From: Oligoflexus sp.
GTDB lineage: Bacteria > Bdellovibrionota_B > Oligoflexia > Oligoflexales > Oligoflexaceae
Length of the DNA: 64,000 nucleotides
Assembly (NCBI GenBank): GCA_014378195.1
Contig: JACMOC010000014.1
Location: forward strand, 62,001 to 126,000
Direction: 5' to 3'
This document shows positions 50,790 to 61,522 of this stretch, one piece after another (within the stretch, counting starts at the first letter, position 1; every line of letters begins with the position of its first letter). The notes beneath the pieces are model-generated. The model was given only the letters and a program-made list of their open reading frames with translations. It searched no databases and had not been told where the DNA came from. Made by a program: the position numbers and the translations under genes.

Positions 50790-51497
50790 TTATTTAAGGG
50801 CATCTAATTTTGGCTTCAGCTCTTTTGTATAAACATCCCATTCCTGAACATACGGTTTTCTCAACTGCTTACGCATGGCATCGAGTGTTTTGTACGGCCA
50901 CTCTTTTTGGAAAAAATTGATAAGCCAGGCTGGAATAAGGCCTTTTGGATCGGCTAGATATTCTGCCTGGATAATAGTTTTGTCGCCCTGCGGGATCAAA
51001 AAATATCTTCCGCGGATAATTTCGCCCCGAACAATGCCATCCCGTTCAGGAGCCCTTTTATCGGCAACAGACTTCACGTCGATGACGATCCCTTTGGTTT
51101 TTTGATCTACGCTAAAGTCGTTACGAAACACAAAATCTCGATTGGAGGCCGGGAAAGGCAAGTTGAACTGAGAATATTGGATATTCGATGTTGGCGGAAT
51201 TGTTTCGACTGTATAAGCTTCCTTAAAATGATTAATCCACTCCGGCTTATGAGGATGATCAAGCAGGATCCAAAGGATTTTGCCTACGGACGCATCAACC
51301 ACAGTCTCACCTGCAACGCCTTTGACGTCCGATTTTGGATAGCTCTTGCGAAAAACTTTGATGCCTTCGCTTTCGGAAACAAATTCCCAGCCATCAGCGG
51401 CCCAGTCTCTCGCAAGAGCCGAGTGGGCCGGCCATAGGAATGCGCCGAGTGTAAGAAACAGGGCAAGGCGGATACAATTACGAATCAAAGCAGACAT
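50790..51497 (-). CDS. START/SRPBCC-like exported protein
   Basis: 235 residues from ATG 51497 (GAGG at 6 nt). Sec signal LFLTLGAFLWPAHSALA. The body has the START-type lipid-binding order: WEFVSESEGIKVFRKS, VKGVAGETVVDASVGKILWILLDHPHKPEW, LPFPASNRDFVFR, KGIVIDVKSV, GRYFLIPQGDKTIIQAEYLADPKG and a C-terminal helix PAWLINFFQKEWPYKTLDAMRKQL. Likely a periplasmic lipid carrier. Followed 23 bp later on the same strand by the expansin-like gene, so they may form an operon. Confidence 0.85.
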   Translation of the reverse strand: MSALIRNCIRLALFLTLGAFLWPAHSALARDWAADGWEFVSESEGIKVFRKSYPKSDVKGVAGETVVDASVGKILWILLDHPHKPEWINHFKEAYTVETIPPTSNIQYSQFNLPFPASNRDFVFRNDFSVDQKTKGIVIDVKSVADKRAPERDGIVRGEIIRGRYFLIPQGDKTIIQAEYLADPKGLIPAWLINFFQKEWPYKTLDAMRKQLRKPYVQEWDVYTKELKPKLDALK

Positions 51498-51791
51498 AAG
51501 AGTCCTCAACTGAGTTGCCACGAGCATACACGGAATTAAAAAAATTGTAGACCCATGACTCTAGGCCGTTGAGAGGGATGAGTAAAAAAAGTTCAACACA
51601 TTTAGATTCCTACGGATAGATTTTGCGAAAAAATAGCACCCCGATTTGGGCTGTCTAGCCATCCAGTCGGTGACCCTTTTTAGTGTTAGTCCTTTTAACC
51701 AGAAATAGATTCCTATAACGTTTATGTTCTATAGGTTCTGACATTTTTAGACCATGACTCGTTCATCGCGACTAAATCTCCGAGGAAAATC

Positions 51792-54700
51792 ATGAAGCCA
51801 GCCGTTGACGGTAGCAAAGTGCGTCAAGAAACAGGTAGCGCAAAAACTGCCCTTAAATCGAAAGTGAGCACCCGTGCCGCGAGCAAAGCGTCCCGACGCG
51901 CTCGTGATGACGAATGGGAAAGCCTATCCATATCAAACAAAGACGAAATCGAGCAGTTGGTAGAGGTGCTTAAATCCGTCAAGTCTGGGGACTTCTCTGT
52001 TCGTTTTGATTACGAAAAGGGTGACATACTCGGTCGGGCTGGCGAACTGTTGAACGATATCATCGGTCTCAACGAGCATCTTTCGAACGAGCTCCTTCGA
52101 GTCGGCAAAATTGTCGGTCAAGAAGGCCGAATGACCGAACGTGCGTCTGTTGGACCTGCAAAAGGCTCTTGGGCAACAAGTGTTAATTCCGTGAATCAGC
52201 TTATCGGTGACCTTGTAGCGCCGACCAACGAAGTCGCCCGGGTTATCACGGCCGTGGCGAAAGGCGATCTCTCGCAGAAAATGTTTCTGGAAATCGAAGG
52301 CCGGCCGGTTCGAGGGGAATTCCTCCGCATCGGTACGACCGTTAACTCGATGGTGGATCAGCTCAACTCGTTTGCCGCGGAAGTCACGCGGGTCGCGAAA
52401 GAAGTGGGCAACGAAGGGAAGCTCGGCGGTCAGGCCGACGTAAAAGGGGTTTCGGGAACGTGGCGCGACCTTACCGATAACGTAAATGGCCTCGCGGGTA
52501 ACCTCACAGCCCAGGTTCGTAACATTGCCAAGGTAACGACAGCGGTTGCTAAGGGCGACTTGTCGCAGAAGATTACGGTTGATGCCCGTGGTGAAATCCT
52601 CGAACTGAAAAATACGATCAACGTCATGGTGGATCAGCTTTCGTCGTTTGCGGCGGAAGTAACCCGGGTGGCAAAAGAAGTGGGTAACGAAGGAAAACTC
52701 GGCGGCCAGGCGGAAGTTAAAGGCGTTTCGGGTACCTGGAAAGATTTGACTGACAACGTGAACGGTCTCGCCGCCAACCTTACGGCCCAGGTGCGTAACA
52801 TCGCCAAGGTTACCACGGCCGTTGCCAACGGCGACTTGTCGCAGAAGATTACGGTTGATGCGCGCGGCGAAATTTACGAACTCAAAAATACGATAAACAC
52901 CATGGTGGATACCCTTCGCTCCTTCGCGGCGGAAGTAACCCGGGTGGCGAAAGAAGTGGGCACCGAAGGAAAACTCGGTGGTCAGGCCGATGTAAAAGGT
53001 GTTTCGGGTACCTGGAAAGATTTGACCGATAACGTGAACGGCCTCGCAGGCAACCTGACAGCGCAGGTTCGTAACATCGCGAAGGTAACCACAGCCGTTG
53101 CCAACGGCGACTTGTCGCAGAAAATCACGGTCGATGCAAAAGGCGAAATCCTCGAGCTTAAAAATACGATTAACACCATGGTAGATACCCTTCGCTCCTT
53201 CGCGGCGGAAGTAACCCGGGTGGCGAAAGAAGTGGGCACCGAAGGAAAACTCGGTGGCCAGGCGGATGTAAAAGGCGTTTCAGGCACCTGGAAAGATTTG
53301 ACCGACAACGTGAATGGCCTCGCCGGTAACCTGACAGCTCAGGTTCGTAACATCGCCAAGGTAACCACGGCCGTTGCGAAAGGCGATTTGTCGCAGAAGA
53401 TTACCGTTGATGCCAAAGGCGAGATTCTCGAACTTAAAAACACAATAAACGTCATGGTGGATCAGCTCAACTCCTTCGCGGCCGAGGTAACGCGGGTGGC
53501 GAAAGAAGTGGGCACCGAAGGAAAACTCGGTGGTCAGGCGGATGTAAAAGGCGTTGCGGGTACCTGGAAAGATTTGACCGACAACGTAAACGGTCTCGCC
53601 GGTAACCTCACCGCTCAGGTTCGTAACATAGCGAAAGTAACCACAGCCGTTGCGAAAGGTGACTTGTCACAGAAGATCACTGTTGATGCGAAAGGCGAAA
53701 TTCTCGAACTTAAAAACACAATAAACGTCATGGTGGATCAGCTCAACTCCTTCGCGGCCGAGGTAACCCGGGTGGCGAAAGAAGTAGGGACCGAAGGAAA
53801 ACTCGGTGGCCAGGCGGATGTAAAAGGCGTTGCGGGTACCTGGAAAGATTTGACCGATAATGTAAACGGTCTTGCCGCGAACCTTACCGCTCAGGTTCGT
53901 AACATCGCTAACGTAACGACTGCGGTTGCCAACGGCGATTTGTCCCAGAAGATCACCGTCGATGCGAAGGGCGAGATTCTCGAACTTAAAAACACAATTA
54001 ACGTCATGGTGGATCAGCTTAACTCCTTCGCGGCCGAGGTAACTCGCGTGGCGAAAGAAGTAGGGACCGAAGGCAAACTCGGCGGCCAGGCGGATGTAAA
54101 AGGCGTTTCGGGGACCTGGAAGGATTTGACAGACAACGTGAACGGCCTCGCCGCGAACCTCACAACGCAGGTTCGTAACATTGCCAAGGTAACGACGGCC
54201 GTTGCGAAAGGTGACCTTTCTCAGAAAATTACGGTCGATGCGAAGGGCGAAATTCTCGAGCTCAAAAACACAATCAACACCATGGTGGATCAGCTTAACT
54301 CCTTCGCGGCCGAGGTAACTCGGGTGGCAAAAGAAGTGGGCACCGAAGGAAAACTCGGCGGTCAGGCGGAAGTAAAAGGTGTTTCGGGTACTTGGAAAGA
54401 TTTGACTGACAATGTGAACGGTCTTGCGGGCAACCTCACAGCCCAGGTTCGTAACATCGCGAAAGTAACCACAGCCGTTGCCAAAGGTGACTTGTCGCAG
54501 AAGATCACAGTTGATGCGAAAGGCGAAATCCTCGAGCTCAAAAATACGATCAACGTCATGGTGGACCAGCTCAACTCCTTCGCGGCGGAAGTAACCCGGG
54601 TGGCGAAAGAAGTGGGGACCGAAGGGAAACTCGGTGGCCAGGCGGAGGTGAAAGGTGTTTCGGGTACCTGGAAGGATTTGACCGACAACGTAAACTTCAT

Positions 54701-57302
54701 GGCCGGTAACCTCACCAAACAGGTGCGCGGTATCGTCAAGGTTGTGACCGCGGTGGCCAACGGAAACCTCAACGAAAAATTCGTTTTGGAAGCCAAAGGC
54801 GAAGTGGCAGCGCTTGCTGAAACGATCAACAGCATGACCGATACGCTTCGTATCTTTGCCGACCAGGTAACCACGGTTGCCCGCGAAGTGGGCATCGAAG
54901 GCAAGCTGGGCGCGCAGGCACGCGTGCCGGGTGTTGCGGGTACCTGGAAAGATTTGACCGACAACGTGAATTTCATGGCTTCGAACCTCACAACTCAGGT
55001 GCGAGGTATCGTCAAGGTCGTGACCGCGGTGGCCAACGGCAACCTCTACGAGAAGTTCGTCCTTGAAGCGAAGGGCGAAGTTGCGGCGCTCGCCGAAACG
55101 ATCAACAGTATGACTGATACTCTCAGGACCTTCGCCGACCAGGTAACCACGGTTGCCCGGGAAGTGGGAATCGAAGGAAAACTCGGCGGCCAGGCGAAAG
55201 TCCCAGGCGCTGCTGGTACTTGGCGCGACTTGACCGACAACGTTAACCAGCTCGCCGGTAACCTCACCTCTCAGGTACGCGCGATTGCCGAGGTTTCAAC
55301 GGCGGTAACCAAAGGTGACCTGACCCGTTCCATCAATGTTGAAGCCATGGGCGAAGTTGCGGCGCTGAAAGACAACATCAACCAGATGATCGGCAACCTC
55401 AAAGACACCACCCAAAAAAACAACGAGCAGGACTGGCTCAAAACCAACCTCGCGAAATTCTCAGGCATGATGCAGGGTCAAAGGAACATTATTTCCGTGG
55501 CCCAACTCATCATGTCGGAGCTAACGCCACTCGTTGGAGCGCAGCATGGCGCCTTTTTCATGATGGAAACGAGCGAAGAAAAAACCCATTCCCTGCTGAA
55601 TCTCATCGCCAGTTATGGCTTTTCAACCCGCAAGAATCTTTCCAGTAGCTATCGTCTCAAAGAAAGCCTGATCGGTCAGTGCGCTTTCGAGAAAAAACGC
55701 ATACTCCTGGCCGATGTACCGGAGAATTTCATCCACATTTCGACCGGCATGGGGGATGCCCCGGCTCGTAGCATCGTTGTCCTCCCTGTTCTTTTTGAGG
55801 GGGAAACAAAGGCCGTCATTGAACTCGCGTCGTTCAAAATATTCAGCGAAAACCATCTGACCTTCCTCGATCAGCTGATGGATTCGATCGGCGTAATTCT
55901 CAACATGATTTCGTCCTCGATGCGTACCGAAGAATTACTGCAGGAGCTCAAACGTTCAAACGCCGAACTCGAGGCGCAGGCCAACGAGCTCAACGACAAA
56001 GCCAAACTCCTCGAGGTCAAAAACCAGGAAGTCGAGCTCGCGAGCCGAAGCGTCGAAGAAAAAGCCGAGCAGCTCCAGCTTATCTCCAAATACAAGTCGG
56101 AGTTCCTGGCGAACATGTCGCACGAACTGCGCACGCCTCTTAATAGCCTCCTGATACTCTCCAAAATGCTTTCGGAGAATAAGGAGAAAAACCTCACGCC
56201 TGATCAGGTGAAGTTCGCGTCCACTGTGTATTCTTCGGGTAACGACCTCCTGGGCCTTATCAACGAGATCCTCGATCTATCCAAAATCGAAGCTGGCAAA
56301 ATGCCGATCGATCCCAAACAAATCGATCTGCCCGAAGTTCAGGATTACGTGGAACGTACTTTCCGTCATATGGCCGACCAGAAGGGGCTTGAATTCCAGA
56401 TACTTATGGAAAAAGGCGTTCCGCGTACCATGTTTACCGACGTCAACCGTCTCCAGCAGATCCTCAAAAATCTCCTGTCGAACGCGTTTAAATTTACCGA
56501 GCGTGGCCGCGTGGTCATGACGATCAGTCCGGCTGTACGCAACCAAAAACTGGCTGCAACGATGATCCCCGCGGGTCAGGCGATAGTGGCATTCTCGGTG
56601 CAGGACACAGGGATTGGTATCCCGCTCAACAAACAAAAACTCATATTTGAAGCGTTCCAACAGGCCGACGGGACCACAAGCCGAAAATACGGTGGAACAG
56701 GACTCGGCCTCACGATCAGCCGCGAAATCACGCGCCTCCTCGGCGGATGGCTAGACGTCGAAAGTGCTCCTGATTCAGGCAGTACTTTTACGCTCTATCT
56801 CCCGCAGAATTATAGTGGCGTCGATATTCCACAACCGATCAATGAATCGTCGAGTACCGAAAACAATATTGATGTTCCGCCGTTACCTTCTTACGCGGAT
56901 TTTACAGGATGCAAAATCCTCGTCATTGATGATGATAGCCGAAATATTTTTGCGATCGACAGCGTTTTGGAAGATCGAAAAATGATCGTTCTCCATGCCG
57001 AAAATGGTAAGCTAGGTATTGCTCAGCTTATCGATAATCCGGACGTTGACCTCGTTCTTATGGATATGATGATGCCTGAGATGGATGGCATTGAAGCAAC
57101 ACAGATTATAAGACAAGACAGTCGATTCACGTCTCTTCCTATTATTTCACTCACCGCTAAGGCGATGAAGGGGGATAGAGAAAAAGCCTTGCAAGCCGGA
57201 GCATCCGATTATGTGACGAAGCCTGTTGATCCCGAGAAACTTCTCTCAGTCATTCATATCTGGCTGGAAAAATCGGGACGTAAACCGCGTCTTCATCACT
57301 GA
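51792..57302 (+). CDS. Poly-HAMP hybrid histidine kinase (Nik1/group-III type)
   Basis: 1836 residues; GAGG before the ATG. No membrane segment: a soluble kinase. Residues 1-191 are a charged start and divergent HAMP units ([18 protein letters not shown]). Residues 192-1203 are exactly eleven 92-residue repeats, each with the HAMP pattern [20 protein letters not shown] plus a second, divergent unit containing [11 protein letters not shown]. Repeats 1-8 are near-identical; 9-11 diverge ([19 protein letters not shown]). A GAF-like domain lies at about 1215-1370, a coiled coil at 1375-1435, HisKA with His1444 in [10 protein letters not shown], HATPase with DTGIGIP and [12 protein letters not shown], then a receiver with Asp1758 in [13 protein letters not shown]. 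It resembles fungal osmosensing kinases. Operonic with the next gene. Confidence 0.95.
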   Translation: MKPAVDGSKVRQETGSAKTALKSKVSTRAASKASRRARDDEWESLSISNKDEIEQLVEVLKSVKSGDFSVRFDYEKGDILGRAGELLNDIIGLNEHLSNELLRVGKIVGQEGRMTERASVGPAKGSWATSVNSVNQLIGDLVAPTNEVARVITAVAKGDLSQKMFLEIEGRPVRGEFLRIGTTVNSMVDQLNSFAAEVTRVAKEVGNEGKLGGQADVKGVSGTWRDLTDNVNGLAGNLTAQVRNIAKVTTAVAKGDLSQKITVDARGEILELKNTINVMVDQLSSFAAEVTRVAKEVGNEGKLGGQAEVKGVSGTWKDLTDNVNGLAANLTAQVRNIAKVTTAVANGDLSQKITVDARGEIYELKNTINTMVDTLRSFAAEVTRVAKEVGTEGKLGGQADVKGVSGTWKDLTDNVNGLAGNLTAQVRNIAKVTTAVANGDLSQKITVDAKGEILELKNTINTMVDTLRSFAAEVTRVAKEVGTEGKLGGQADVKGVSGTWKDLTDNVNGLAGNLTAQVRNIAKVTTAVAKGDLSQKITVDAKGEILELKNTINVMVDQLNSFAAEVTRVAKEVGTEGKLGGQADVKGVAGTWKDLTDNVNGLAGNLTAQVRNIAKVTTAVAKGDLSQKITVDAKGEILELKNTINVMVDQLNSFAAEVTRVAKEVGTEGKLGGQADVKGVAGTWKDLTDNVNGLAANLTAQVRNIANVTTAVANGDLSQKITVDAKGEILELKNTINVMVDQLNSFAAEVTRVAKEVGTEGKLGGQADVKGVSGTWKDLTDNVNGLAANLTTQVRNIAKVTTAVAKGDLSQKITVDAKGEILELKNTINTMVDQLNSFAAEVTRVAKEVGTEGKLGGQAEVKGVSGTWKDLTDNVNGLAGNLTAQVRNIAKVTTAVAKGDLSQKITVDAKGEILELKNTINVMVDQLNSFAAEVTRVAKEVGTEGKLGGQAEVKGVSGTWKDLTDNVNFMAGNLTKQVRGIVKVVTAVANGNLNEKFVLEAKGEVAALAETINSMTDTLRIFADQVTTVAREVGIEGKLGAQARVPGVAGTWKDLTDNVNFMASNLTTQVRGIVKVVTAVANGNLYEKFVLEAKGEVAALAETINSMTDTLRTFADQVTTVAREVGIEGKLGGQAKVPGAAGTWRDLTDNVNQLAGNLTSQVRAIAEVSTAVTKGDLTRSINVEAMGEVAALKDNINQMIGNLKDTTQKNNEQDWLKTNLAKFSGMMQGQRNIISVAQLIMSELTPLVGAQHGAFFMMETSEEKTHSLLNLIASYGFSTRKNLSSSYRLKESLIGQCAFEKKRILLADVPENFIHISTGMGDAPARSIVVLPVLFEGETKAVIELASFKIFSENHLTFLDQLMDSIGVILNMISSSMRTEELLQELKRSNAELEAQANELNDKAKLLEVKNQEVELASRSVEEKAEQLQLISKYKSEFLANMSHELRTPLNSLLILSKMLSENKEKNLTPDQVKFASTVYSSGNDLLGLINEILDLSKIEAGKMPIDPKQIDLPEVQDYVERTFRHMADQKGLEFQILMEKGVPRTMFTDVNRLQQILKNLLSNAFKFTERGRVVMTISPAVRNQKLAATMIPAGQAIVAFSVQDTGIGIPLNKQKLIFEAFQQADGTTSRKYGGTGLGLTISREITRLLGGWLDVESAPDSGSTFTLYLPQNYSGVDIPQPINESSSTENNIDVPPLPSYADFTGCKILVIDDDSRNIFAIDSVLEDRKMIVLHAENGKLGIAQLIDNPDVDLVLMDMMMPEMDGIEATQIIRQDSRFTSLPIISLTAKAMKGDREKALQAGASDYVTKPVDPEKLLSVIHIWLEKSGRKPRLHH
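52365..55400 (+). repeat. Eleven tandem 276-bp HAMP repeats
   Basis: 11 units of 276 bp, without gaps, coding 92 residues each. Unit edges were placed at the [16 protein letters not shown] boundary, and 11 x 276 ends exactly at 55400. Units 3-8 differ by only a few residues each, while units 9-11 carry the [12 protein letters not shown] version. Confidence 0.93.
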
Positions 57303-57333
57303 CTTGTGTTTTTTGATGGATTAAGGAGTTCCT

Positions 57334-60153
57334 GTGGATTTGGCAGATCCGAACCTACCGCCGGTAAATATATTACTTGTCGACGATAAACCGAGCAATT
57401 TGATTGCGCTGGAATCGTTCCTCTGTCTACCAGGGTACAACCTGGTCACAGCTAACTCCGGTATGGAGGCTCTCGCGTGCCTGGCGCGGGGTGAGTTCGC
57501 TATGATATTGACCGACGTGATGATGCCCGTCATGGATGGCTTTGAGCTGGCCACACAGATCAAACGCCAGGAGCGTTTTCGCGATGTGCCTATCATCTTC
57601 ATGACAGCCATGGATTCCAATATTTCAGACATCTTCCGTGCCTACGATGTCGGCGCGGTCGATTATTTGCAAAAACCGCTGCAACCTGAAGTTGTCAAAG
57701 CGAAGGTTGCCGTGTTTGTCCAGCTCTTCCGCCAACGTGTCATCAATCGGCAACAGGCAGTAGTCCTTCTCGAAAGCGAAAGACGCGAGCAGGCCTATAA
57801 AATTGCCGAGCTGCAAAGCCAGGCAGAAGCCCAGCATCAGCGCATCAAAGACGCGTTGCGCGAGAATGCCTACAAAAAGCGTATTGAAGTACTGCAAACG
57901 ATACAGCTCGATGTCACACGGATACTCGCCGAGTCGTTCGCGATGGCGGACGCTTTGCCTAAGCTCCTCAGCACTGTGCTCGAAGGGTTTGGGTGGTCGT
58001 GGGCTGCTTTATGGACGAGAGATCCCAGTGGTGAAACCCTTCGCTGCACAGAAGTTTCCCACGACGGTACACCGGCTATGGCGGAGTTTGAACAAGCCTG
58101 TCGCTCTCATCCCGTAAAACCAGGCGAGGATATCGCTGGACTCGTCTGGAGCACCGGTGAATCGGTGTGGGTAAGTGATGGCGAGACATCGACAGACACT
58201 CGTACGAAGGTAGCCCAAGCGATTGGTCGGCACAGTATCATTGCGATTCCCATACTCGATGGCGGAGTGTTTGCCGGCGTAGCTCAGTTTATCAATCCCA
58301 AAATCGAAACGGAAGATCCTTTAAAACTTGCCACTCTGCTTGATATAGGGGCGCGCGTCGGTCTTTATATCCAACGAAAACGAACCGAACAAACCCTTCG
58401 CGAAAGCGAAGAACGTTTTCGTTTGCTCGTCGCAGGTGTCAAAGAGTATGCGATTTTCATGTTGGACCAGAACGGCAATGTCAAAACTTGGAACGACGGT
58501 GCCCGCCGCATTAAGGGTTATGACTCGGACGAAATCATCGGCAAAAATTTTGCCTGTTTTTATACGCCTGAAGCCCTAGCTGCCGGGCAGCCTGACGCTG
58601 ACAGGGCAGCTGCGATTGCGCATGGTCAACATGAAGACGAAGCCATCCGCGTTCGGAAAGACGGATCGCGCTTTTGGGCCAGCGCGATTCTAACAACGGT
58701 CAAAGACGCCGAAGGCAACCTCAAAGGCTTTGCGAAAGTCACGCGCGATATCACCGACCGCAAAAACGCGGAAGAATCCCTGCGCCGCGCCTACGAAGTT
58801 CTCGATGTCAAAGTCAAAGAGCGCACGCGGGAATTGGAAATGGCAAATAATGCCCTCCGCAGCGAAGTCGAGGAACGTGAACGCATCGAAGTCCTCTTGC
58901 GTAAACAACAGGAAGAGCTAAAGGTCGCCAAGGAGCTTGCCGAATCAGCAAACACCGCTAAAAGCGCATTCCTCGCCAACATGAGCCATGAAATCCGAAC
59001 GCCTCTTGGCGCCGTCATGGGATTTTCTGAACTCATGCTGGCCAGCGAACAATCGGCATCGGAAAAACAAAAATGCGTCGATGCGATCAAACGCAACGGC
59101 AAGCTTCTCTCGAATATCATCAACGATATCCTTGACCTTTCAAAGGTGGAAGCAGGCAAAATCGACGTCGAAAAAGTCGAGGTCCCCCTCAACGAAATCC
59201 TGACTGATATCAATATGTTACTCGATCTTGAAGCGACGGAAAAAGGCCTCAAGCTGAATGTGACGACAAGGGGCCAGGTTCCCTCGCGCATTAAAACCGA
59301 CCCTCTGCGCCTTCGGCAGATCCTCTTTAATATCGTTGGTAATGCGATCAAATTCACTGATCAAGGGTCAATTACCATCACGATCGAGCAAACCGGAAAG
59401 GGGGCCAAACCACTCCTCTCTTTCACGGTGCGTGACACGGGTCGCGGCATCAGCACGGAACAATCCAAACGACTTTTTGAGCCGTTTGCGCAGGCCGACA
59501 GTTCCACAACGAGACGCTTCGGAGGCACAGGTCTTGGACTTGTTCTCTCCAAAAAACTGGCGATATCCCTAGGCGGAAACGTTGTCCTGCAAGAAAGTGA
59601 CCTGGGTCAGGGCAGTTGTTTTATCGTCACGATCGATCCAGGCGAAGGGTTGTCGCAGTCCACCCAGGCATTTGTCCCCAACAAACCCCAGCCCGCCGCG
59701 ACGGTTGAAGAAGCCCCTATTAAATTGAATCAGCTGCGTATCTTGCTCGTCGAAGACAGTCTCGACAATCAGCTCCTCGTCAGCCGCATGCTGCGAATGA
59801 GCGGCGCTGTCGTCGAGACGGCAATCAATGGCCGTGAAGGTGTGGAAAAAGCGATAACAGGCGCTTATGCCATTATCCTGATGGATCTGCAGATGCCGGA
59901 AATGGATGGTCATGCCGCAACGCAGGAGTTACGCCGGCTCAAGTATCAAGGTCCTATCATCGCACTCACAGCGCATGCTATGGCGGAAGAACGGCAACGC
60001 TGTATAGTCAGTGGATTCAATTCTCATCTCAGCAAGCCTATCAATCGCAAAACTCTCCTTGAGACCCTGGTAACTTTTCGCGATCATTTTAGGCCCGGTG
60101 TGCACTCCGGGTTTGAGCTCGAAGGGGATAAAGCCAGAGAGTCCCATCGGTAG
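57334..60153 (+). CDS. Hybrid histidine kinase: REC-GAF-PAS-HisKA-HATPase-REC
   Basis: 939 residues; GTG start with AAGGAG at 7 nt, 31 bp after the poly-HAMP kinase. Receiver at about 12-125 with Asp61 (ILTDVMMPVMDGFELA) and C-terminal K-P. A GAF-type domain at about 190-345, PAS/PAC at about 360-480 (FRLLVAGVKEYAIFMLD, GFAKVTRDITDRK), coiled coil, HisKA with His552 (ANMSHEIRTPLGAVMGFSE), HATPase with DTGRGIST and GGTGLGLVLSKK, then a second receiver at about 800-925 with Asp851 (IILMDLQMPEMDG). No membrane segment. The N-terminal receiver could take phosphate from the upstream kinase, giving a two-kinase relay (inference). Confidence 0.94.
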   Translation: MDLADPNLPPVNILLVDDKPSNLIALESFLCLPGYNLVTANSGMEALACLARGEFAMILTDVMMPVMDGFELATQIKRQERFRDVPIIFMTAMDSNISDIFRAYDVGAVDYLQKPLQPEVVKAKVAVFVQLFRQRVINRQQAVVLLESERREQAYKIAELQSQAEAQHQRIKDALRENAYKKRIEVLQTIQLDVTRILAESFAMADALPKLLSTVLEGFGWSWAALWTRDPSGETLRCTEVSHDGTPAMAEFEQACRSHPVKPGEDIAGLVWSTGESVWVSDGETSTDTRTKVAQAIGRHSIIAIPILDGGVFAGVAQFINPKIETEDPLKLATLLDIGARVGLYIQRKRTEQTLRESEERFRLLVAGVKEYAIFMLDQNGNVKTWNDGARRIKGYDSDEIIGKNFACFYTPEALAAGQPDADRAAAIAHGQHEDEAIRVRKDGSRFWASAILTTVKDAEGNLKGFAKVTRDITDRKNAEESLRRAYEVLDVKVKERTRELEMANNALRSEVEERERIEVLLRKQQEELKVAKELAESANTAKSAFLANMSHEIRTPLGAVMGFSELMLASEQSASEKQKCVDAIKRNGKLLSNIINDILDLSKVEAGKIDVEKVEVPLNEILTDINMLLDLEATEKGLKLNVTTRGQVPSRIKTDPLRLRQILFNIVGNAIKFTDQGSITITIEQTGKGAKPLLSFTVRDTGRGISTEQSKRLFEPFAQADSSTTRRFGGTGLGLVLSKKLAISLGGNVVLQESDLGQGSCFIVTIDPGEGLSQSTQAFVPNKPQPAATVEEAPIKLNQLRILLVEDSLDNQLLVSRMLRMSGAVVETAINGREGVEKAITGAYAIILMDLQMPEMDGHAATQELRRLKYQGPIIALTAHAMAEERQRCIVSGFNSHLSKPINRKTLLETLVTFRDHFRPGVHSGFELEGDKARESHR

Positions 60154-60198
60154 GTGAAGGGGCCGCTTGGTCGCCCCGCCTTCCTAGCGACTTTTCTC

Positions 60199-61106
60199 CT
60201 AAGGCTTAACACAGACGGAGTTGTGTGTTCCCGCATCTTTCCAATCAACGGGTGCCGAGTTATCAAGTGGCCTAAATATCAGACCCGACACGTCATCTGT
60301 CGCGTTCATCGTCGAGGTCCAGAAATAGCTATTCATATCCGCGCTCGAGATCCAATTTGCATTGGCAACATTAACCATTCCGTGAATGGCCGCCGCTTGC
60401 CACTCGTATAGGGTCGGAACTCTCCACCCCGTGCGTCCGTCAAAATTCAGACTTGCGCATCCGACCATGGTAGGCGCCCAGAAGACACTATCGATTTTCT
60501 TCGTCCATTCGAGATTGGACATTCTATCCTTGTAAACACAGGTCGTGCCGTTGCAGCCCGATGCCGTGGTATCAAGCCAGACTTTATCCGGACTGCTTCC
60601 CGTTGAATCGATGCGGACGAAATCGAGGTCGCAAAGTTCCCCGTTGTTAGATCTGTGAAACCGTCGCCGACGGCAAGAGGATGCGTCGCACTTGGGTAAT
60701 CGCCGGTGATACCAGCAAGTGTGGTTCCGTTTTTCACGACGCCTGAGGTGATGTTCGAAACATCGATGGCTTTGTTAACATTGCTCGTCCCGTTGTAAGT
60801 CGGAAGGCTCTCGCTCACGCCTGCAATGACTACGCCTGATTTTATCTTGCCCGCATTGGCCGTCAAAACATTGGATTTGTCGACCGCTGGAAATTGATTC
60901 ACCGTCACACAGCCTATGGCACCATCGCTCTTACAACCAGCCGGCTTAGAACTTCGGGTGCCGACCACGCCGGCCACGGATTCCCCTATATAGACTTTGC
61001 CCGCGATATTGGCTTTGACCGCTGCGACGATATCATCAGACGTTACGCATCCCGACTGGCCATCCGTGGAACAAGGCGCCGTGGAACAGAAGCTCAAACC
61101 GCGCAT
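60199..61106 (-). pseudogene. DUF1566/Lcl-C-type protein, frameshifted and lacking its 5' end
   Basis: The 5' part (ATG 61106 on, MRGLSFCSTAPCSTDG) has no signal peptide and shows repeated units of CSTDGQSGCVT, AGKVYIGESVAGVVGT, CKSDGAIGCVTV and VVKNGTTLAGITGDYPSATHP, as in DUF1566 proteins. Near 60640-60655 the frame is lost after GDGFTDL, where the text GATCTAACAACGGGG fits a one-base deletion. It resumes as NGELCDLDFVRID, then DRMSNLEWTKK, RTGWRVPTLYEWQAA and YFWTSTM, the Lcl C-terminal fold, ending at TAG 60199. The usual N-terminal export signal is missing. Likely once an exported or pilus-associated protein. Confidence 0.72.
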
Positions 61107-61127
61107 CAGTTCCCCATTTTCGTTGGT

Positions 61128-61382
61128 TTAGATGATATCGAGGCTGCACCATGATTTTTTATCGCCTATCATCACGAACCAGCCCTGATCGACAGGAAGA
61201 AGTGTGATGCCGATCTTCTCCACGATTTCCCAAGCTGCACTGATATCGGTCGAATAAGGACGAAGCGGCCGCGTCTGCCCCGAAGGAAGCTTTTAGCGCA
61301 GGGCGCCGGTTTTCTCATGATATGTTTTGTGCCCAAGAACATTCTGGGCCATGAAGACGTCCATATCGCGCGGTTTGTTCAT
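61128..61382 (-). pseudogene. Phage ABA-sandwich-like (BC1872-type) gene with internal stop
   Basis: ATG 61382 has GGGAGTAGG upstream. It reads MDVFMAQNVLGHKTYHEKTG, then TAA at 61295-61293, then in the same frame LPSGQTRPLRPYSTDISAAW and EIVEKIGITLLP up to TAA 61128, 83 residues in total. The sequence 'AQNVLGH..., then Pro-x-Tyr-Ser-x-Asp-Ile-x-Ala-Ala-Trp-x-x-x-Glu' is the hallmark of the small phage ABA-sandwich proteins. The stop in the middle makes it a likely pseudogene. Family recognised from the PYSTDI-AAW motif. Confidence 0.55.
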
Positions 61383-61522
61383 AGACCTACTCCCGTGAAT
61401 GGTGGTCCCCGATCCAATCATCCGTACAGGTTTAAGTCCACTGGTTCGTGCGCCCAGAGACGTAAAAAAGGCGGCTCAGCATTGCTGCCGGCCACCGATT
61501 CGCGGAATAACTGAGGGGAAAC

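Noticed and set aside
54362..54991. Minus-strand frames of about 65-209 codons that repeat each other
   Set aside because: Shadows of the tandem HAMP repeats; they recur at 276-bp spacing because the DNA does.
52365..55400. Possible CRISPR array, because of the regular repeats
   Set aside because: Units are 276 bp, contiguous and coding, without spacers.
18841..61295. Stop-codon reassignment in this organism
   Set aside because: Internal stops include both TAA and TGA, and most genes end normally at each of the three stops.
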